Assembly (NCBI GenBank): GCA_014764515.1
Contig: JACXWD010000002.1
Span: 1-64,000, forward strand
From: Candidatus Polarisedimenticola svalbardensis
GTDB taxonomy: Bacteria > Acidobacteriota > Polarisedimenticolia > Polarisedimenticolales > Polarisedimenticolaceae
DNA: 64,000 nucleotides
Direction: 5' to 3'
The notes under the pieces were generated by a model. The model did not search any database, was not told where the DNA came from, and saw nothing but the letters and a program-made list of their open reading frames with translations. The first letter of the stretch is position 1. Each line of letters begins with the position of its first letter. This document shows positions 1 to 11,890 of this stretch, one piece after another. The position numbers were made by a program, and so were the translations under genes.

Positions 1-3
1 AAC

Positions 4-261
4 ATGTGGGCCGTCATGGCGTGGCTCGTCGTGCTCTGGGCAGCCACCAGGGTGGCGCTAGAAATGATTCCCTGGTCCCCATGGACCAACCTGCTGGTCT
101 CCATGGTGATCTCGCTGGGCCCGGCTGTATTTATCGGGATGAAAGCCAACGGCTGGTACAGGAAGCACCTGGAAAAACAGGGGTTCAGGTTCCAAACTTC
201 CGGTGACGAGTCTACGGTGGAAAAATTTATCATCGACCAGTACGCCGAAGCCGAGGAATGA
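4..261 (+). CDS. Small membrane protein, possibly 5'-truncated
   Basis: An 85-residue reading frame with two hydrophobic stretches (about residues 3-22 and 28-46), then a charged soluble tail ending in an acidic run. The first visible ATG is only four bases inside the window, so the true start may lie upstream. No family is recognised. The pattern of two short membrane helices plus a cytoplasmic tail fits a small inner-membrane protein. It is convergent with the MTH1187-family gene, with a 28-base gap and no clear terminator between them. The call rests on hydrophobicity and frame quality only. Confidence 0.5.
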   Translation: MWAVMAWLVVLWAATRVALEMIPWSPWTNLLVSMVISLGPAVFIGMKANGWYRKHLEKQGFRFQTSGDESTVEKFIIDQYAEAEE

Positions 262-289
262 GGCCCGTGAGGGGGGCCGGCCTTTCTGA

Positions 290-589
290 TTAACCCAGCT
301 TCTCTTCCACGCTCTTGACCTTGTCGTCCATGGTCTGGTCCCGGTCGGTCCGGGTTCCCATCCGCATGGTCGATGAGATCCTCGGGGCGCCCATCTCGTG
401 GACCGTTTCGTGGCAGCGTTTGACGGCGGCCATGACCGTGTCCCATTCCCCTTCGATGTTGGTGCCGTAGGAGTGCATCTTGTAAGAGAGGCCCGAGTCT
501 TCGAAGATCTTCTGGCAGGCTGCCACGTACTTCGAGACGGATACGCCGACCCCTACCGGGACGACGCACAGATCGATGATCACTTGCAT
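290..589 (-). CDS. MTH1187 family thiamine-binding protein (DUF77/YqgV-like)
   Basis: A 99-residue protein matching the small MTH1187/YkoF-type ferredoxin-like fold. It begins with a beta strand rich in V and I (MQVIIDLCVVPVG) and carries the family feature 'YGTNIEGEWDTVMAAVK', where a small protein binds thiamine or a related ligand. Length is typical for the family (about 95-105 residues). It is the last gene of a minus-strand set, 17 bases after a thiamine-pyrophosphate-dependent E1 dehydrogenase. A thiamine-binding protein next to a TPP enzyme makes biological sense, though the link is inferred. No transporter genes are adjacent, so a role in thiamine salvage or buffering is only a suggestion. 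Confidence 0.8.
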   Translation of the reverse strand: MQVIIDLCVVPVGVGVSVSKYVAACQKIFEDSGLSYKMHSYGTNIEGEWDTVMAAVKRCHETVHEMGAPRISSTMRMGTRTDRDQTMDDKVKSVEEKLG

Positions 590-606
590 GGTGTGTTCCT
601 CGTGGT

Positions 607-2709
607 CTACCAGTTGGCGAGATCGACCATCGCCTGCCGGATGTCTTCCACCTGGGGCAGGATGTAGTCTTCCAGTTCGGGAGCGTAGCCGACGAAGGTG
701 TCGGTGGCCGCCAGGCGGCGGACAGGACCGTCCAGCTCTTCGTAATGACGCTGGGATATCTCCGCCGCCAGTTCGGCGCCGTATCCCCAGGATCTGGAGT
801 CTTCGTAGAGGACCAGGACCTTGCTTGTTTTCCGGATGGAGGTCGCGATGCCGTCCCAGTCCACAGGGGAGAGGGAACGTAGGTCGAGGATTTCCGCCGA
901 GATGCCCTCTTCCTCTGCCTTACGGGCGGCCTGGAGGGCTCTGTTGACCGTTGCGCCGTAGGTCACGATGGTGACGTCGGTCCCTTCCCTTGCCACGTTC
1001 AGTTTTCCGAACGGGATCATGTAGTCCGGTCCCGGGTACTGGCCCTTGTTGTAGGTCTGGCGGTAAAGGTGCTTGTGCTCGAAGAACAGCACCGGGTCGT
1101 CGCAGCGGATGGCGGTTCGCAGAAGTCCGTTGGCGTCCATGGCGTTGGACGGGCAGATCACCCGCAGTCCCGGGTTGGCTGCGAACAGCGCGGCGCCGGA
1201 CTGGCTGTGGTACAGGGCGCCGCCGCGGATGTAGCCGCCGTAGGCGACGCGGATCACCACCGGGGCCTTGAAGTCGTTGTTGGATCTCCAGCGCAGCGTG
1301 GCCAGTTCGTTGCGGATCTGGTGGTAGGCCGGCCAGATGTAATCGAAGAACTGGATCTCGGTTACCGGCTTGTAGCCCCGGACCGCAAGGCCGATCGCTC
1401 GTCCGACGATGTTCGCTTCGGCCAGGGGAGAGTTGAATACCCGGTTCTGGCCGAACTCTTTCTGAAGTCCCCACGTGACCTTGAACACGCCGCCCTTGCC
1501 TTTGAGGTTCTCCCGGGCTTCTTCCCTGGTGGCGTCCGCCACGTCTTGGCCGAAGATCAGGATGGACGGATCCCGTCGCATCTCGTCCCGCATGCACTTG
1601 TTGATCAGGTCGACCATGGTGGTCGGGTTGCCTTCAAGCTTCGGTTCGGTGGCGAAGGCGCCGGACGTCGGGTCGATGTCCGGGGAGTAGACGTAGTTCA
1701 GGGCCGATTCCGGTTCCGGACGCGGACCCTCCATGGCCCGGTCACAGGCTTCGTTGATCTCTTCGTCCACCTGGGTCGCAAGGACGTCCAGGACTTCCTG
1801 GTCCACGATCCCTTCCCGGACCAGCATGGCCGGGAAGGTCACCAGCGGGTCGCGCTTCGCTTCCGCTTTCCGCTCCTTTTCGGTCTTGTACATGACCTCG
1901 TTGTCGGACAGGGAATGGCTGTACGGACGGATGACGTGGGCGTGGACCAGGGCCGGGCCTTTCCGGGTGCGGCAATGGTCGGCGGCGGCAGTCAGCGCAT
2001 CGATACAGGCCAGCGGATCGCAGCCGTCCACTTCCCGGATCAGCAGGTCCGGGAAGGAGGCGGTCAGCTTGCTGATGCTCCCCCCGGCAGTGTTCACCTC
2101 CACCGGTGTGGAAATGGCGTAGCCGTTGTCTTCCACCACGAAGATCACCGGCAGCTTCAGGTTGCTGGCGCTGTTCAGCGCTTCCCAGAACTCGCCCTGG
2201 CTGGTAGTGCCGTCGCCGGTGGTCACCAGTGCGATCTCGTCGTTTTCGAAGGTGATCGGCGGCGTGTCGTACCTCTCGGCGCGGACGCCGGCCTCCGCCG
2301 AGCCGACCGCCTGGAGGAACTGGGTTCCGGTAGGCGACGATGTGCTGACGATATGGAGACGGCTGGAGCTGAAGTGGGACGGCATCTGCCGTCCGCCGCT
2401 CTGGGGGTCGTCGGCGTTGCCGAACGCCTGCTGGAACATTTCGTACGGGGTCATCCCCAGGCTCAGGGAGGTGGCCCGGTCCCGGTAGTAGAAGAAGAAC
2501 CAGTCTTTTTCGGCACTCAGCACCGAGCCTACCGCGGCTCCGATCGCCTCGTGTCCGACGCCGTTGATCTGGAAAAAGATCTTGTTCTGGCGCTTGAGCT
2601 GGATTTCCTTGTCGTCGATCCGGCGGGACAGCAGCATGGTGCGGTATATGGATAAAAGTGCTGTCCGGTCCAGTCCTCGAACGGTTTTCGTTTTGGTTTT
2701 CGGTGGCAC
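607..2709 (-). CDS. 2-oxoacid (branched-chain type) dehydrogenase E1, fused alpha and beta subunits
   Basis: A 700-residue protein with an E1-alpha domain (about residues 15-330) followed by an E1-beta transketolase-like domain (about 365-700). The alpha part carries the thiamine-pyrophosphate motif, starting [14 protein letters not shown] near residue 165 and closing at VVEDNGYA. The beta part has the expected [12 protein letters not shown] and [12 protein letters not shown] segments. The family decarboxylates 2-oxoacids and passes the acyl group to lipoyl-E2. The fused layout is known for branched-chain 2-oxoacid dehydrogenases of several phyla, but substrate (2-oxoisovalerate, pyruvate or acetoin) cannot be fixed from sequence. 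No E2 or E3 gene is in the window. The GTG start is preceded by an AAGAGGA ribosome site about eight bases upstream. Confidence 0.88.
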   Translation of the reverse strand: MPPKTKTKTVRGLDRTALLSIYRTMLLSRRIDDKEIQLKRQNKIFFQINGVGHEAIGAAVGSVLSAEKDWFFFYYRDRATSLSLGMTPYEMFQQAFGNADDPQSGGRQMPSHFSSSRLHIVSTSSPTGTQFLQAVGSAEAGVRAERYDTPPITFENDEIALVTTGDGTTSQGEFWEALNSASNLKLPVIFVVEDNGYAISTPVEVNTAGGSISKLTASFPDLLIREVDGCDPLACIDALTAAADHCRTRKGPALVHAHVIRPYSHSLSDNEVMYKTEKERKAEAKRDPLVTFPAMLVREGIVDQEVLDVLATQVDEEINEACDRAMEGPRPEPESALNYVYSPDIDPTSGAFATEPKLEGNPTTMVDLINKCMRDEMRRDPSILIFGQDVADATREEARENLKGKGGVFKVTWGLQKEFGQNRVFNSPLAEANIVGRAIGLAVRGYKPVTEIQFFDYIWPAYHQIRNELATLRWRSNNDFKAPVVIRVAYGGYIRGGALYHSQSGAALFAANPGLRVICPSNAMDANGLLRTAIRCDDPVLFFEHKHLYRQTYNKGQYPGPDYMIPFGKLNVAREGTDVTIVTYGATVNRALQAARKAEEEGISAEILDLRSLSPVDWDGIATSIRKTSKVLVLYEDSRSWGYGAELAAEISQRHYEELDGPVRRLAATDTFVGYAPELEDYILPQVEDIRQAMVDLANW

Positions 2710-2760
2710 GCTTGGGTCCTCTTACAGATCCAGCCATGTAAAAGTGTTGGAATAGCCGGA

Positions 2761-3729
2761 TTATTGGGTTTTTGTACGTCCTTCGCGAGACCCCGCCTCA
2801 GCAGGATCGTCCCCATTATAGGGCATGGCGGGCCGATCGTCGGCTTTCCTCTTCTGGATTTCCGGTTTGAGGACCAGAAGGACCGCTTCTTCCGAGGCAT
2901 ATTTCTGCACAGGGAGCACGATCCGGCCGTCTGGAAGAGTCGCCGGGTGGGAGACGATTTCGTCTTCGATCAGCGGCGCGTCGCCCTGGCCCAGCTGGAA
3001 CCGGGCCACGGTTTGGCCGTCGAACGGGTCCAGCACCCGGATGGAACGGCCCGGATGGGGAACCACCAGGACCAGGTCGTATTTGAGGGCGCCCAGCCCG
3101 CCGTGCCAGTGCACCAGGGGGAACTGGATGCGGTGGCCCAGGTCCTGATACCACTGGCGGTGACCGTTCCTCGCCTTCAGGGAGTAGACCCGGTTGTCGC
3201 TGCAGCCGAACAGGATCGATTTGCCCACCAGGAGCGGCGGGGCCGGGGTGCTTCCCGGAGTTCGGAGGGACCAGCGTCGCTTCCAGACCGAAGACCGGAG
3301 CGAGGCCCGTTTCTGGGCCATGATCCGTCCCTCAGGCTCGGTACGGAAGCGGCGGCGTTTCTTTTTGCCGGTCAGGATCCAGCCGCCGTCGTCTGACCGG
3401 ACCGGCGGCTCGGCCTCCACCCGGGTCACCCGGGATCCCTCCTCCTCTCCAAGGTCCACCAGAACGTAGCCGCCGATTACCGGGACCTGCACCGTGTCGC
3501 CGTCAACGGTCAGTGCGCCGCCGGCCAGAGGGCCGGGAATCGGGATCTCGAGAGCTGTTTCAAGGGTCAGCGGCGGGGGAGCCGGTGTCTTCCGTATCGG
3601 CTTCAGGGTAGGGAAGGAGGCAGGATCCAGGGTGGCGCTGCCGTAACCCTGGCCTCTGGCCGCAGCGGCAGACAGGACCAGAAGGCCTATCGCCAGCAGC
3701 ATGATTCGGCCTCTTGTTCCTGTTCCCAC
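2761..3729 (-). CDS. Secreted PQQ-type beta-propeller repeat protein
   Basis: A 322-residue protein with an N-terminal export signal (charged start, then hydrophobic LLAIGLLVLSAAAARGQ, likely cut after Ala-Arg-Gly or nearby). The C-terminal half holds propeller-like strands such as ILFGCSDNRVYSLKARNG and IRVLDPFDGQTVARF, typical of PQQ-like WD repeats that report structure rather than bound cofactor. The N-terminal half is proline-rich and not assigned. It lies 51 bases upstream of the fused E1 gene on the same strand, possibly co-transcribed, and is divergent from hisS. The GTG start at 3729 keeps Arg6 and Arg8 as the signal n-region. An ATG at 3702 is an alternative. Function unknown; an envelope assembly or scaffold role is speculative. 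Confidence 0.6.
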   Translation of the reverse strand: MGTGTRGRIMLLAIGLLVLSAAAARGQGYGSATLDPASFPTLKPIRKTPAPPPLTLETALEIPIPGPLAGGALTVDGDTVQVPVIGGYVLVDLGEEEGSRVTRVEAEPPVRSDDGGWILTGKKKRRRFRTEPEGRIMAQKRASLRSSVWKRRWSLRTPGSTPAPPLLVGKSILFGCSDNRVYSLKARNGHRQWYQDLGHRIQFPLVHWHGGLGALKYDLVLVVPHPGRSIRVLDPFDGQTVARFQLGQGDAPLIEDEIVSHPATLPDGRIVLPVQKYASEEAVLLVLKPEIQKRKADDRPAMPYNGDDPAEAGSREGRTKTQ

Positions 3730-3764
3730 GGCGCAAATGGTATCACGCCGATCGGCGCAACCGC

Positions 3765-3793
3765 TTGCCGGTCAGAGGCTTATATGCTAAAAG
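3765..3793 (+). promoter_or_regulatory. Candidate sigma70 promoter for hisS-aspS
   Basis: TTGCCG at 3765-3770, a 17-base spacer and TAAAAG at 3788-3793, the latter preceded by TGC as in an extended -10 element. Predicted start of transcription is near 3800, leaving a leader of about 40 bases before hisS. Four of six matches in each hexamer. Confidence 0.45.
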
Positions 3794-3838
3794 TCCAACC
3801 CCGCCGCGGGTTGTAACCACTCTTCCTGGAGTCGTCGG

Positions 3839-5097
3839 ATGAAGGCAAAATACGCCGCCCTCAGGGGCACCCGGGACCTGCTTCCCGAGGAGATCGGACA
3901 CTGGCTCTATCTTGAGCAGGCGGTTCGGGATGTCTTCGGTCGTTACCGGTTTCATGAGATCCGCACACCGGTTCTGGAAGCGACCGAACTGTTCGCCCGC
4001 AGTGTGGGGGAGAGCACCGACATCGTGCACAAGGAGATGTACACGATTCAGCGGGGAGACGAGTCGATAAGCCTGCGGCCGGAGAACACCGCATCGGTGG
4101 TCCGGGCGTTTGTGCAGCACAACCTGCATCGCTCCATCGCAGACGGTTTCCCTGCCCGGTACTACTACATCGGGCCGATGTTCCGTTACGAGAGACCCCA
4201 GAAAGGAAGGCAACGCCAGTTCCACCAGATCGGCGCCGAAGTGCTGGGATCCGCCGATCCGCTGTGTGACGCCGAGACGCTGGAAATGCTCTGTCGCTTC
4301 CTGGACGAGTTGGGGATCGGCGACCGGGAACTGGTGCTCAACAGCCTGGGGGATCCGGACTGCCGCAGCCGCTACCGGGCGGCGCTGGTTGATTGGCTGG
4401 AACCGCGGCGGGAACAGTTGTGTGAAGACTGCCGCCGCAAGAGCGCCGACAACCCGTTGCGGGTGTTCGACTGCAAGGTCAAGGAAGATCAGGCGCTGCT
4501 GATCGATGCGCCTGAAATCGCTTCCTTCCTGGGAGACGAGGCGGCCGAACATTTTTCCGCAGTGCGTGCTCTCCTGGATCGATACGGCATCGCCTATCGT
4601 GTGGACCCTCGCATGGTTCGAGGGCTGGACTACTACCAGCGCACCGTGTTCGAGGTTGTCTCCACCGGGCTCGGCTCCCAGAACGCAATCCTGGGAGGCG
4701 GCCGTTACGATGGGCTGGTCCGGGAACTGGGCGGCCCGGAGGTCCCCGGTTTCGGCTTCGCCATCGGGATGGAGCGACTGGTCTCGCTGATGCCGGAAGA
4801 CCGGGTTGTAGCCGGTGCGGCCGACCTGGTGATGATCTGCCTGGGGCAGGAAGGGCTGGATGGCGGCGTGGACCTGGCCCGCCGGCTGCGGGCCGCCGGC
4901 CTGAACGTCGCCATGCCGGTAGCGGTCAGGCCGATGGGCGCCCAGATGAAACGGGCCGGCCGGACCGGGGCGGCCTTCGCACTGTTTGTCGGCGCCGACG
5001 AACTGGAAGCAGGCCGTTTCGGCCTCAAAAATCTTGAAACCGGAGAGCAGGTAACCGTGGATGAACGGGAACTTCTGATCCGGCTTGGAGTCAATAC

Positions 5098-5101
<4 letters not shown>
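3839..5101 (+). CDS. hisS: Histidyl-tRNA synthetase
   Basis: A 420-residue class II aminoacyl-tRNA synthetase that charges tRNA-His in the cytoplasm. Visible signatures: GTRDLLPEE near the start, motif 2 around FRYERPQKGRQRQFHQ, and the histidine-specific segments VRGLDYYQRTVFEV and LGGGRYDGLV. The C-terminal anticodon-binding domain occupies about residues 325-420. Length is normal for bacterial HisRS. A TGGAG ribosome site lies about eight bases before ATG 3839. The stop overlaps the GTG start of aspS by four bases, implying translational coupling. The hisS-aspS pair is a common bacterial arrangement. Confidence 0.97.
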
Positions 5102-6897
<1,796 letters not shown>

Positions 6898-6951
6898 GTT
6901 GAAATTGCGGTCGATTGACCCCAGGATCGGCGTTATGTTAGCGTTCCGACC

Positions 6952-7911
6952 ATGAAGACGATCACCCTCGACGGGCAGGCGCTCGAGGCGGTAGCAGGTC
7001 ATTACGACGAGGCACTCCGCCTGATCGAGGAACGGTTTGACGTCAGGATCTCAGCCCGGGGCAACGAGATCACCCTGCAAGGTGAAGGTGACGAGGCCGG
7101 TGACCGGGAGATCCGGGTCCAGGATCTGCTGGAACAGCTGTCCGATCTCCAGTCCAGGGGCATCCCCCTGGGGAGGGAAGAGATCAGGACCGCCATCGGC
7201 CTGATGGAGCGTTCCGGCCCGGTCCGCCTGGCCGATCATTTCATACAGGGAGCGATCCGCACCTCGACCCGCAAGGCGATCGTGCCGAAGAGCCGCAACC
7301 AGCGCACCTACCTTGAAGGGATGCTGAACCACGACCTGGTGCTGGCCATCGGGCCGGCAGGCACCGGCAAGACGTTCCTGGCCATGGCCATGGCGGTCTC
7401 CCTCCTGAATCAGAAGCGTGTGGACCGCATCATCCTGGCACGGCCGGCAGTGGAGGCCGGGGAGCGGCTCGGGTTCCTGCCTGGAGACATCGCCGCCAAG
7501 GTCGACCCGTACCTGAGACCGCTGTACGACGCCCTGTACGTCATGCTGGAGCAGGATCATGCCGACCGGCTCCTGGAACGGGGGACCATTGAAATCGCCC
7601 CCCTGGCGTTCATGCGCGGCCGCACCCTGCACCGCTCCTTCGTCATCCTGGACGAAGCCCAGAACTCCACCTCGGCCCAGATGAAAATGTTCCTGACCCG
7701 CATTGGCATGGAAACCAAGGCGGTGGTCACCGGGGACATCACCCAGATCGACCTCCCCAGCGAGACCGTTTCCGGACTGGTGGAAGCCGGCAAGATATTG
7801 AAAGACGTTCCGGAAATCTGCATCAGCGAGTTCGACGAAAATGACGTGGTGCGCCACCCTCTGGTCCGGAGCATCATCCAGGCTTACGACCGTTACGAGG
7901 AGGAAAGCTGA
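6952..7911 (+). CDS. ybeZ: PhoH-family ATPase (YbeZ type)
   Basis: A 319-residue PhoH-like P-loop ATPase. Walker A is [11 protein letters not shown] (about residues 131-141) and Walker B is [11 protein letters not shown]. The N-terminal region (about 1-100) resembles the KH-like extension of the YbeZ group. YbeZ is linked to the endoribonuclease YbeY in ribosome and RNA metabolism, and here ybeY follows two genes later. The stop codon shares one base with the ATG of pgpH. No good Shine-Dalgarno site is visible before ATG 6952. Confidence 0.93.
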   Translation: MKTITLDGQALEAVAGHYDEALRLIEERFDVRISARGNEITLQGEGDEAGDREIRVQDLLEQLSDLQSRGIPLGREEIRTAIGLMERSGPVRLADHFIQGAIRTSTRKAIVPKSRNQRTYLEGMLNHDLVLAIGPAGTGKTFLAMAMAVSLLNQKRVDRIILARPAVEAGERLGFLPGDIAAKVDPYLRPLYDALYVMLEQDHADRLLERGTIEIAPLAFMRGRTLHRSFVILDEAQNSTSAQMKMFLTRIGMETKAVVTGDITQIDLPSETVSGLVEAGKILKDVPEICISEFDENDVVRHPLVRSIIQAYDRYEEES

Positions 7912-10205
7912 TGGCTGAACCGACCGGTTCCGGCAAGAAATCGGCCCGATCTTCCTTTGGTCGCAAACTCAATTTCACCGCCAGGGTCCGGAGGCATGTC
8001 CGTCAGTGGGGCGACCGGGTACTGGGCGTCGACGTCGGCTGGTCCCTGGCGCTGGTGGTCACTCTCATGGCGCTGCTGGGAACCCAGCATTGCGGAGGTC
8101 CGGTACTGTTCCAGGCCGGCGATATCGTTTCCGAGGACCTGGTGGCGCCCATGGACATCCAGGTGCCGGATCTGCAGGCCACCGAGGCCAGGCGCGGGCT
8201 GGCCATGGGCGGTGAACCGAACGTCTATATCCATGACCTGGCCCGGGAACAGCGGGTTGTCTCGGATCTGGGCGGGCTGATCCGGGCCGGCCGTGAAGCC
8301 GGTAGCGTCGCCGAAGAGGACGCTGCCGACGGTTGGACACTCCCGGAAAGGTACGAGGGCGCGGTGGCCGGAGTGCTTCTGAAGCACAGTTTCTCCGAGG
8401 AGATCGAGCGCAACCTGACCGCTGCCCTGGGGGCGGTCATGCGGGGCATGGTAGTCGGCAACCGGTCGCTGCTGCTGAACGAGAGTTCCATCACCATCAT
8501 CCATGTTCCAGGCAACCGTGAAGAGGTCCGGGATGACTACGTCCACATCACCGATCTGAACCAGGCCAGGACCGAGGTCCATGACCAGGTGGTCCGCACC
8601 CTGAAGTTCTCCGCCGCCGACCGCGAAGTGCTGGGAGAACTGGCCGCCTCGTTCGTGGACGCCAACCTGTACCACGATCCTGAAGTCACCAGGGAGCGCA
8701 GGGTAGCTGCCGGCGACCAGGTGCTGCCGATGAGCGAGAAGGTCGTTCGGGGGACCGTGCTGGTCCCCCGGGGCGAGAGGGTGGACCAGGCGGCCCTGGA
8801 AGTCATGGAGGCGATCCGGAAGGCGTCTGCGTCCCGGTTCGGCCTGCTGGAGTGGCTCGGCCTGCTGGCCATGGTGGCGATGACGGTGTTCTTCATGTTC
8901 CGCTACGCCACGTACCACCAGCGGGCGTTCAAGCGTATCCGGCGGCTTCACGCCCTCATGGTGCTGGTGCTGATTTCGGTCCTGTTGCTGTCCCGGGGAA
9001 TGATGTGGGTCTTCCGCCATGTGGTGGACGCCCTGCCCCAGCCTTTCAATCACGTGGACGACTACGTCTTCCTGATCCCGGTCAGCGCCGGGGCGATCCT
9101 GATCACACTCCTGGCCAACGGCCGGATCGCCATGGTGTACTCCACCTTCGCCGCGGTTCTGTTCGGGGCGATGTTCGAATGGAATTTCTTCTATACCGTA
9201 TGGGCGCTGCTGGTTCAGTTCGCCGCGGTTTACGCCATCACGACCTATCGCAACCGGGCGGCGTTGCTCCGGGCAGGGTTGATCATCGGCCTGTTCGGCG
9301 CAGGGGCCAGCCTGGCGCTGCAGACCATCGAGGGCAGTCCAGGCGAGGCGTCCAGGCTCGCCCTCGGCACCGGCCTTGCGTTTATCGGAGGCGCGGTGGG
9401 AGCCGGCCTGCTGGTTTCGTTCACCCTGCCGCTCCTGGAAGGGGCGTTCAACGTTCTGACCGATATCCGGCTGCTGGAACTGTCCAACCTGGACAACCCG
9501 CTGCTGTCCCAGCTGGCGGTAAAAGCCCCCGGCTCCTACAACCACAGCCTGGTAGTCGGCTCGCTGGCGGAGGAAGGGGCCAAGGCGATCGGAGCCAACC
9601 CCCTGTTCTGTCGCGTGGCGGCGTTCTACCACGACATCGGCAAGATGGTGAAGCCGGATTACTACGTGGAGAACCAGCGCGGGGAGAACCCTCACGAGAA
9701 GCTGGCCCCCTCCATGTCGGCGCTGATCATCGCCTCCCACGTCAAGGACGGGATCCGCATGGCACGGGAGGCCGGGCTGCCGGAACAGATCGTGGACATC
9801 ATCCCTCAGCATCACGGCACCCGGCTCATGACTTACTTCTACGAGAAAGCCCGGACCAGCTCGGAGAACGCCCAGGCGACCACCAAGGAAGAGGACTACC
9901 GCTACCCCGGACCGAAACCCCAGACCCGGGAGGCGGCGATCTTTATGCTGGCCGATGCGGCGGAGGCTGCGGCCAGGACCGTGGACGAACCGACCCAGAA
10001 CCGCTTGCGCGAAATGATCCGCAAGGTCACCAACGCCATCATGCTGGACCGGCAACTGGACGAGTGCGATCTGACCTTCGCCGACCTGGAACGGATCCAG
10101 AGCGCATTCCTGAGGACGCTGGTCAGCATGTACCACCACCGTGTGGATTACCCGGGGTTCGACTTCGGCGGTGGGGATGAAGCGGTCCAGGAGCCGGAAT
10201 CCTGA
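7911..10205 (+). CDS. pgpH: 7TM-HD cyclic-di-AMP phosphodiesterase (PgpH family)
   Basis: A 764-residue membrane protein. After one N-terminal helix (about residues 45-62) comes a long extracytoplasmic 7TMR-HDED domain (to about 300), then seven transmembrane segments (about 308-510), then a cytoplasmic HD hydrolase domain. The HD signature is YHDIGKMVKPDYY (about 572-584), with further histidines in SYNHSLVVG and IIPQHHGTRL. PgpH-type enzymes hydrolyse cyclic di-AMP to pApA. The gene sits between ybeZ and ybeY, a widely conserved order, with 1-base overlap upstream and a 1-base gap downstream, so one transcript is likely. Confidence 0.92.
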   Translation: MAEPTGSGKKSARSSFGRKLNFTARVRRHVRQWGDRVLGVDVGWSLALVVTLMALLGTQHCGGPVLFQAGDIVSEDLVAPMDIQVPDLQATEARRGLAMGGEPNVYIHDLAREQRVVSDLGGLIRAGREAGSVAEEDAADGWTLPERYEGAVAGVLLKHSFSEEIERNLTAALGAVMRGMVVGNRSLLLNESSITIIHVPGNREEVRDDYVHITDLNQARTEVHDQVVRTLKFSAADREVLGELAASFVDANLYHDPEVTRERRVAAGDQVLPMSEKVVRGTVLVPRGERVDQAALEVMEAIRKASASRFGLLEWLGLLAMVAMTVFFMFRYATYHQRAFKRIRRLHALMVLVLISVLLLSRGMMWVFRHVVDALPQPFNHVDDYVFLIPVSAGAILITLLANGRIAMVYSTFAAVLFGAMFEWNFFYTVWALLVQFAAVYAITTYRNRAALLRAGLIIGLFGAGASLALQTIEGSPGEASRLALGTGLAFIGGAVGAGLLVSFTLPLLEGAFNVLTDIRLLELSNLDNPLLSQLAVKAPGSYNHSLVVGSLAEEGAKAIGANPLFCRVAAFYHDIGKMVKPDYYVENQRGENPHEKLAPSMSALIIASHVKDGIRMAREAGLPEQIVDIIPQHHGTRLMTYFYEKARTSSENAQATTKEEDYRYPGPKPQTREAAIFMLADAAEAAARTVDEPTQNRLREMIRKVTNAIMLDRQLDECDLTFADLERIQSAFLRTLVSMYHHRVDYPGFDFGGGDEAVQEPES

Positions 10206-10206
10206 C

Positions 10207-10626
10207 ATGGAAATCCTGGTTCTCAACAGACAGCGCGGGGAGAAGGTGCCGTCCGGTGAGCTCCGGGAGTTCGCCGGTTCCCTGGCGAGAAGCGCCGGGC
10301 TGTCCGACGCCGGGTTTTCGGTCTGCCTGGTATCCGATCGCAAGATGCAGACGTACAATGCCACCTACCGCTCCATCCGCCGTCCTACGGATGTTCTGTC
10401 TTTTCTCGACGATCCCGAAGACCGGTCCTACCTGGGCGACATCGTCATCTCGGCGCAAACCGCCTCGCGGCAGGCGGCGGAGGCGAAGCACAGCCTGCGG
10501 CGGGAACTGGAGATCCTTATCGTGCACGGCTACCTCCACCTTCTGGGCTACGATCATGAGACCGACGACGGCGACATGATGCGCCTGCAACGAAAACTGA
10601 TTCGGAAGTATTGTCATGGAGAGTGA
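10207..10626 (+). CDS. ybeY: Endoribonuclease YbeY (rRNA maturation)
   Basis: A 139-residue zinc-dependent endoribonuclease acting in 16S rRNA 3'-end maturation and ribosome quality control. The H-x3-H-x5-H metal motif is present as HGYLHLLGYDH. The segment RPTDVLSFLDD is the other conserved block. I chose ATG 10207 over a GTG at 10141 because it begins just after the pgpH stop and gives the normal family length. It overlaps the next gene by 11 bases. Confidence 0.95.
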   Translation: MEILVLNRQRGEKVPSGELREFAGSLARSAGLSDAGFSVCLVSDRKMQTYNATYRSIRRPTDVLSFLDDPEDRSYLGDIVISAQTASRQAAEAKHSLRRELEILIVHGYLHLLGYDHETDDGDMMRLQRKLIRKYCHGE

Positions 10627-11890
10627 TATCTCGATGCTCTGGGCAGCGGCGGTCGGTGTCGTGCTGCTGGTCGGCCTTGATCTGCTGCTGACCATCGCCC
10701 TGGTTGCCGGCAACGCCCTGAGCCCTGTCTCCCTCCATCGTCTGGACGCCGGTGTAGGCGGCGACGACAACATCCTTCTTGAAATGGACTCGCCGGTCTC
10801 GCGCTATCGCACGGCGGCTTACTTCGCCCGGCAGATCTGCCTGCTCGGTGTGTGCGGGCTCCTGGTTCTGATCGGAGGCCGGCTGGGTCTGGCCCGGCAT
10901 CTGATCCTGGCCCTGGCAGCCTCGGCGCTGCTGGTGGTGCTGCTGGTGGAGATCCTGGCGGCCCGGCTTGTCACCGCCCGTTGGGCCGGGTCGGCTCTCC
11001 GGCATCTGATCCCGCTGCTGCGTGTGGTGCGGCTTCTGACCTGGCCGGTACTGGCGCCTGTGCACGCGCTGCTGCACCGGTTCGGCGCCCTGGATCCGGA
11101 AGACGTCGCCAATCTGGAGGAACCGCCTGAAGAGGCGGTGGAAGCCTACTTCGAGGCCGGGGAGAGGGAAGGGATCATGGAGGCCGATGAGGGCCGGATG
11201 ATGCGAAGTATCGTCGATCTGGGGGACACCCGGGTCCGGGAGATCATGACCCCCCGCACCGATATCGAGGCCTTGCCGTTCGGTGCTAGCGTTGGAGACG
11301 CCCGTGCCGCACTGCTAAGGGCTACACACTCCAGCATGCCGGTATTCAGGGACTCCATCGACAGCATCGTGGGGATCCTGCACCTGCGAGACCTGATCCG
11401 GGCCTGGGAACAAGGGAAGGACGAGGATCCGGTTACCGCCTATCTGCGTCCTGCGTTTTTCGTACCGGAGACCCAGATGGTGGACGACCTCCTGGGCCGG
11501 CTCCGGACCACCAGCAACATGGCCCTGGTGGTGGACGAGTACGGCGGCGTGGCCGGGCTGGTGACCATGGAGGACATCTTCGAGGAGATCGTCGGGGATA
11601 TCCGGGACGAACACGATACCGAGGAAGAGCAGATCCGCCGCCTGGACGGAGAGCACTGGCTGTTCAACGGGCTGGTACACGTCAGTGAACTGGAAGAACT
11701 GTTCGGCGTCGAATTCGAAAACCGGGACTTCGACACCGTCGGCGGACTGGTGGTGGCCTGCCTGGGCCGGGTGCCGGCGATAGGGGAGACCGTCCTGTTC
11801 CAGGGACTGGAGCTGAGAGCGGAAGAAGCGGACCCGAGACGGGTGTACGTGATACGGGTCCGGAAGGTGGAACCGGAGGAGGAATCATGA
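10616..11890 (+). CDS. Hemolysin C/CorC family protein with CBS pair
   Basis: A 424-residue protein with N-terminal hydrophobic helices (about residues 8-30, 72-110 and 120-145), a paired CBS module (about 195-320; [13 protein letters not shown] then [19 protein letters not shown]) and a C-terminal transporter-associated CorC_HlyC domain (about 335-420). Members are associated with divalent cation efflux or, in the YbeX branch, with ribosome assembly. The location directly after ybeY matches ybeX/corC neighbourhoods. Start ATG 10616 lies inside the ybeY end, and the stop overlaps era by four bases. Which of the two roles applies is undecided. Confidence 0.88.
   Translation: MESDISMLWAAAVGVVLLVGLDLLLTIALVAGNALSPVSLHRLDAGVGGDDNILLEMDSPVSRYRTAAYFARQICLLGVCGLLVLIGGRLGLARHLILALAASALLVVLLVEILAARLVTARWAGSALRHLIPLLRVVRLLTWPVLAPVHALLHRFGALDPEDVANLEEPPEEAVEAYFEAGEREGIMEADEGRMMRSIVDLGDTRVREIMTPRTDIEALPFGASVGDARAALLRATHSSMPVFRDSIDSIVGILHLRDLIRAWEQGKDEDPVTAYLRPAFFVPETQMVDDLLGRLRTTSNMALVVDEYGGVAGLVTMEDIFEEIVGDIRDEHDTEEEQIRRLDGEHWLFNGLVHVSELEELFGVEFENRDFDTVGGLVVACLGRVPAIGETVLFQGLELRAEEADPRRVYVIRVRKVEPEEES

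Noticed and set aside
1069-2655. 528-codon plus-strand open frame opposite the E1 gene
   Set aside because: Shadow of a conserved enzyme. Its composition is unlike a folded protein, and the minus-strand protein carries clear TPP motifs.
6915-6939. TTGACC and TATGTT before ybeZ as a promoter
   Set aside because: The spacer is only 13 bases, too short for sigma70.
7893-10364. 823-codon open frame on the minus strand opposite pgpH
   Set aside because: It mirrors a well-conserved gene in GC-rich DNA, its translation is low-complexity (Q, H, R, G) and it has no ribosome site or family similarity.
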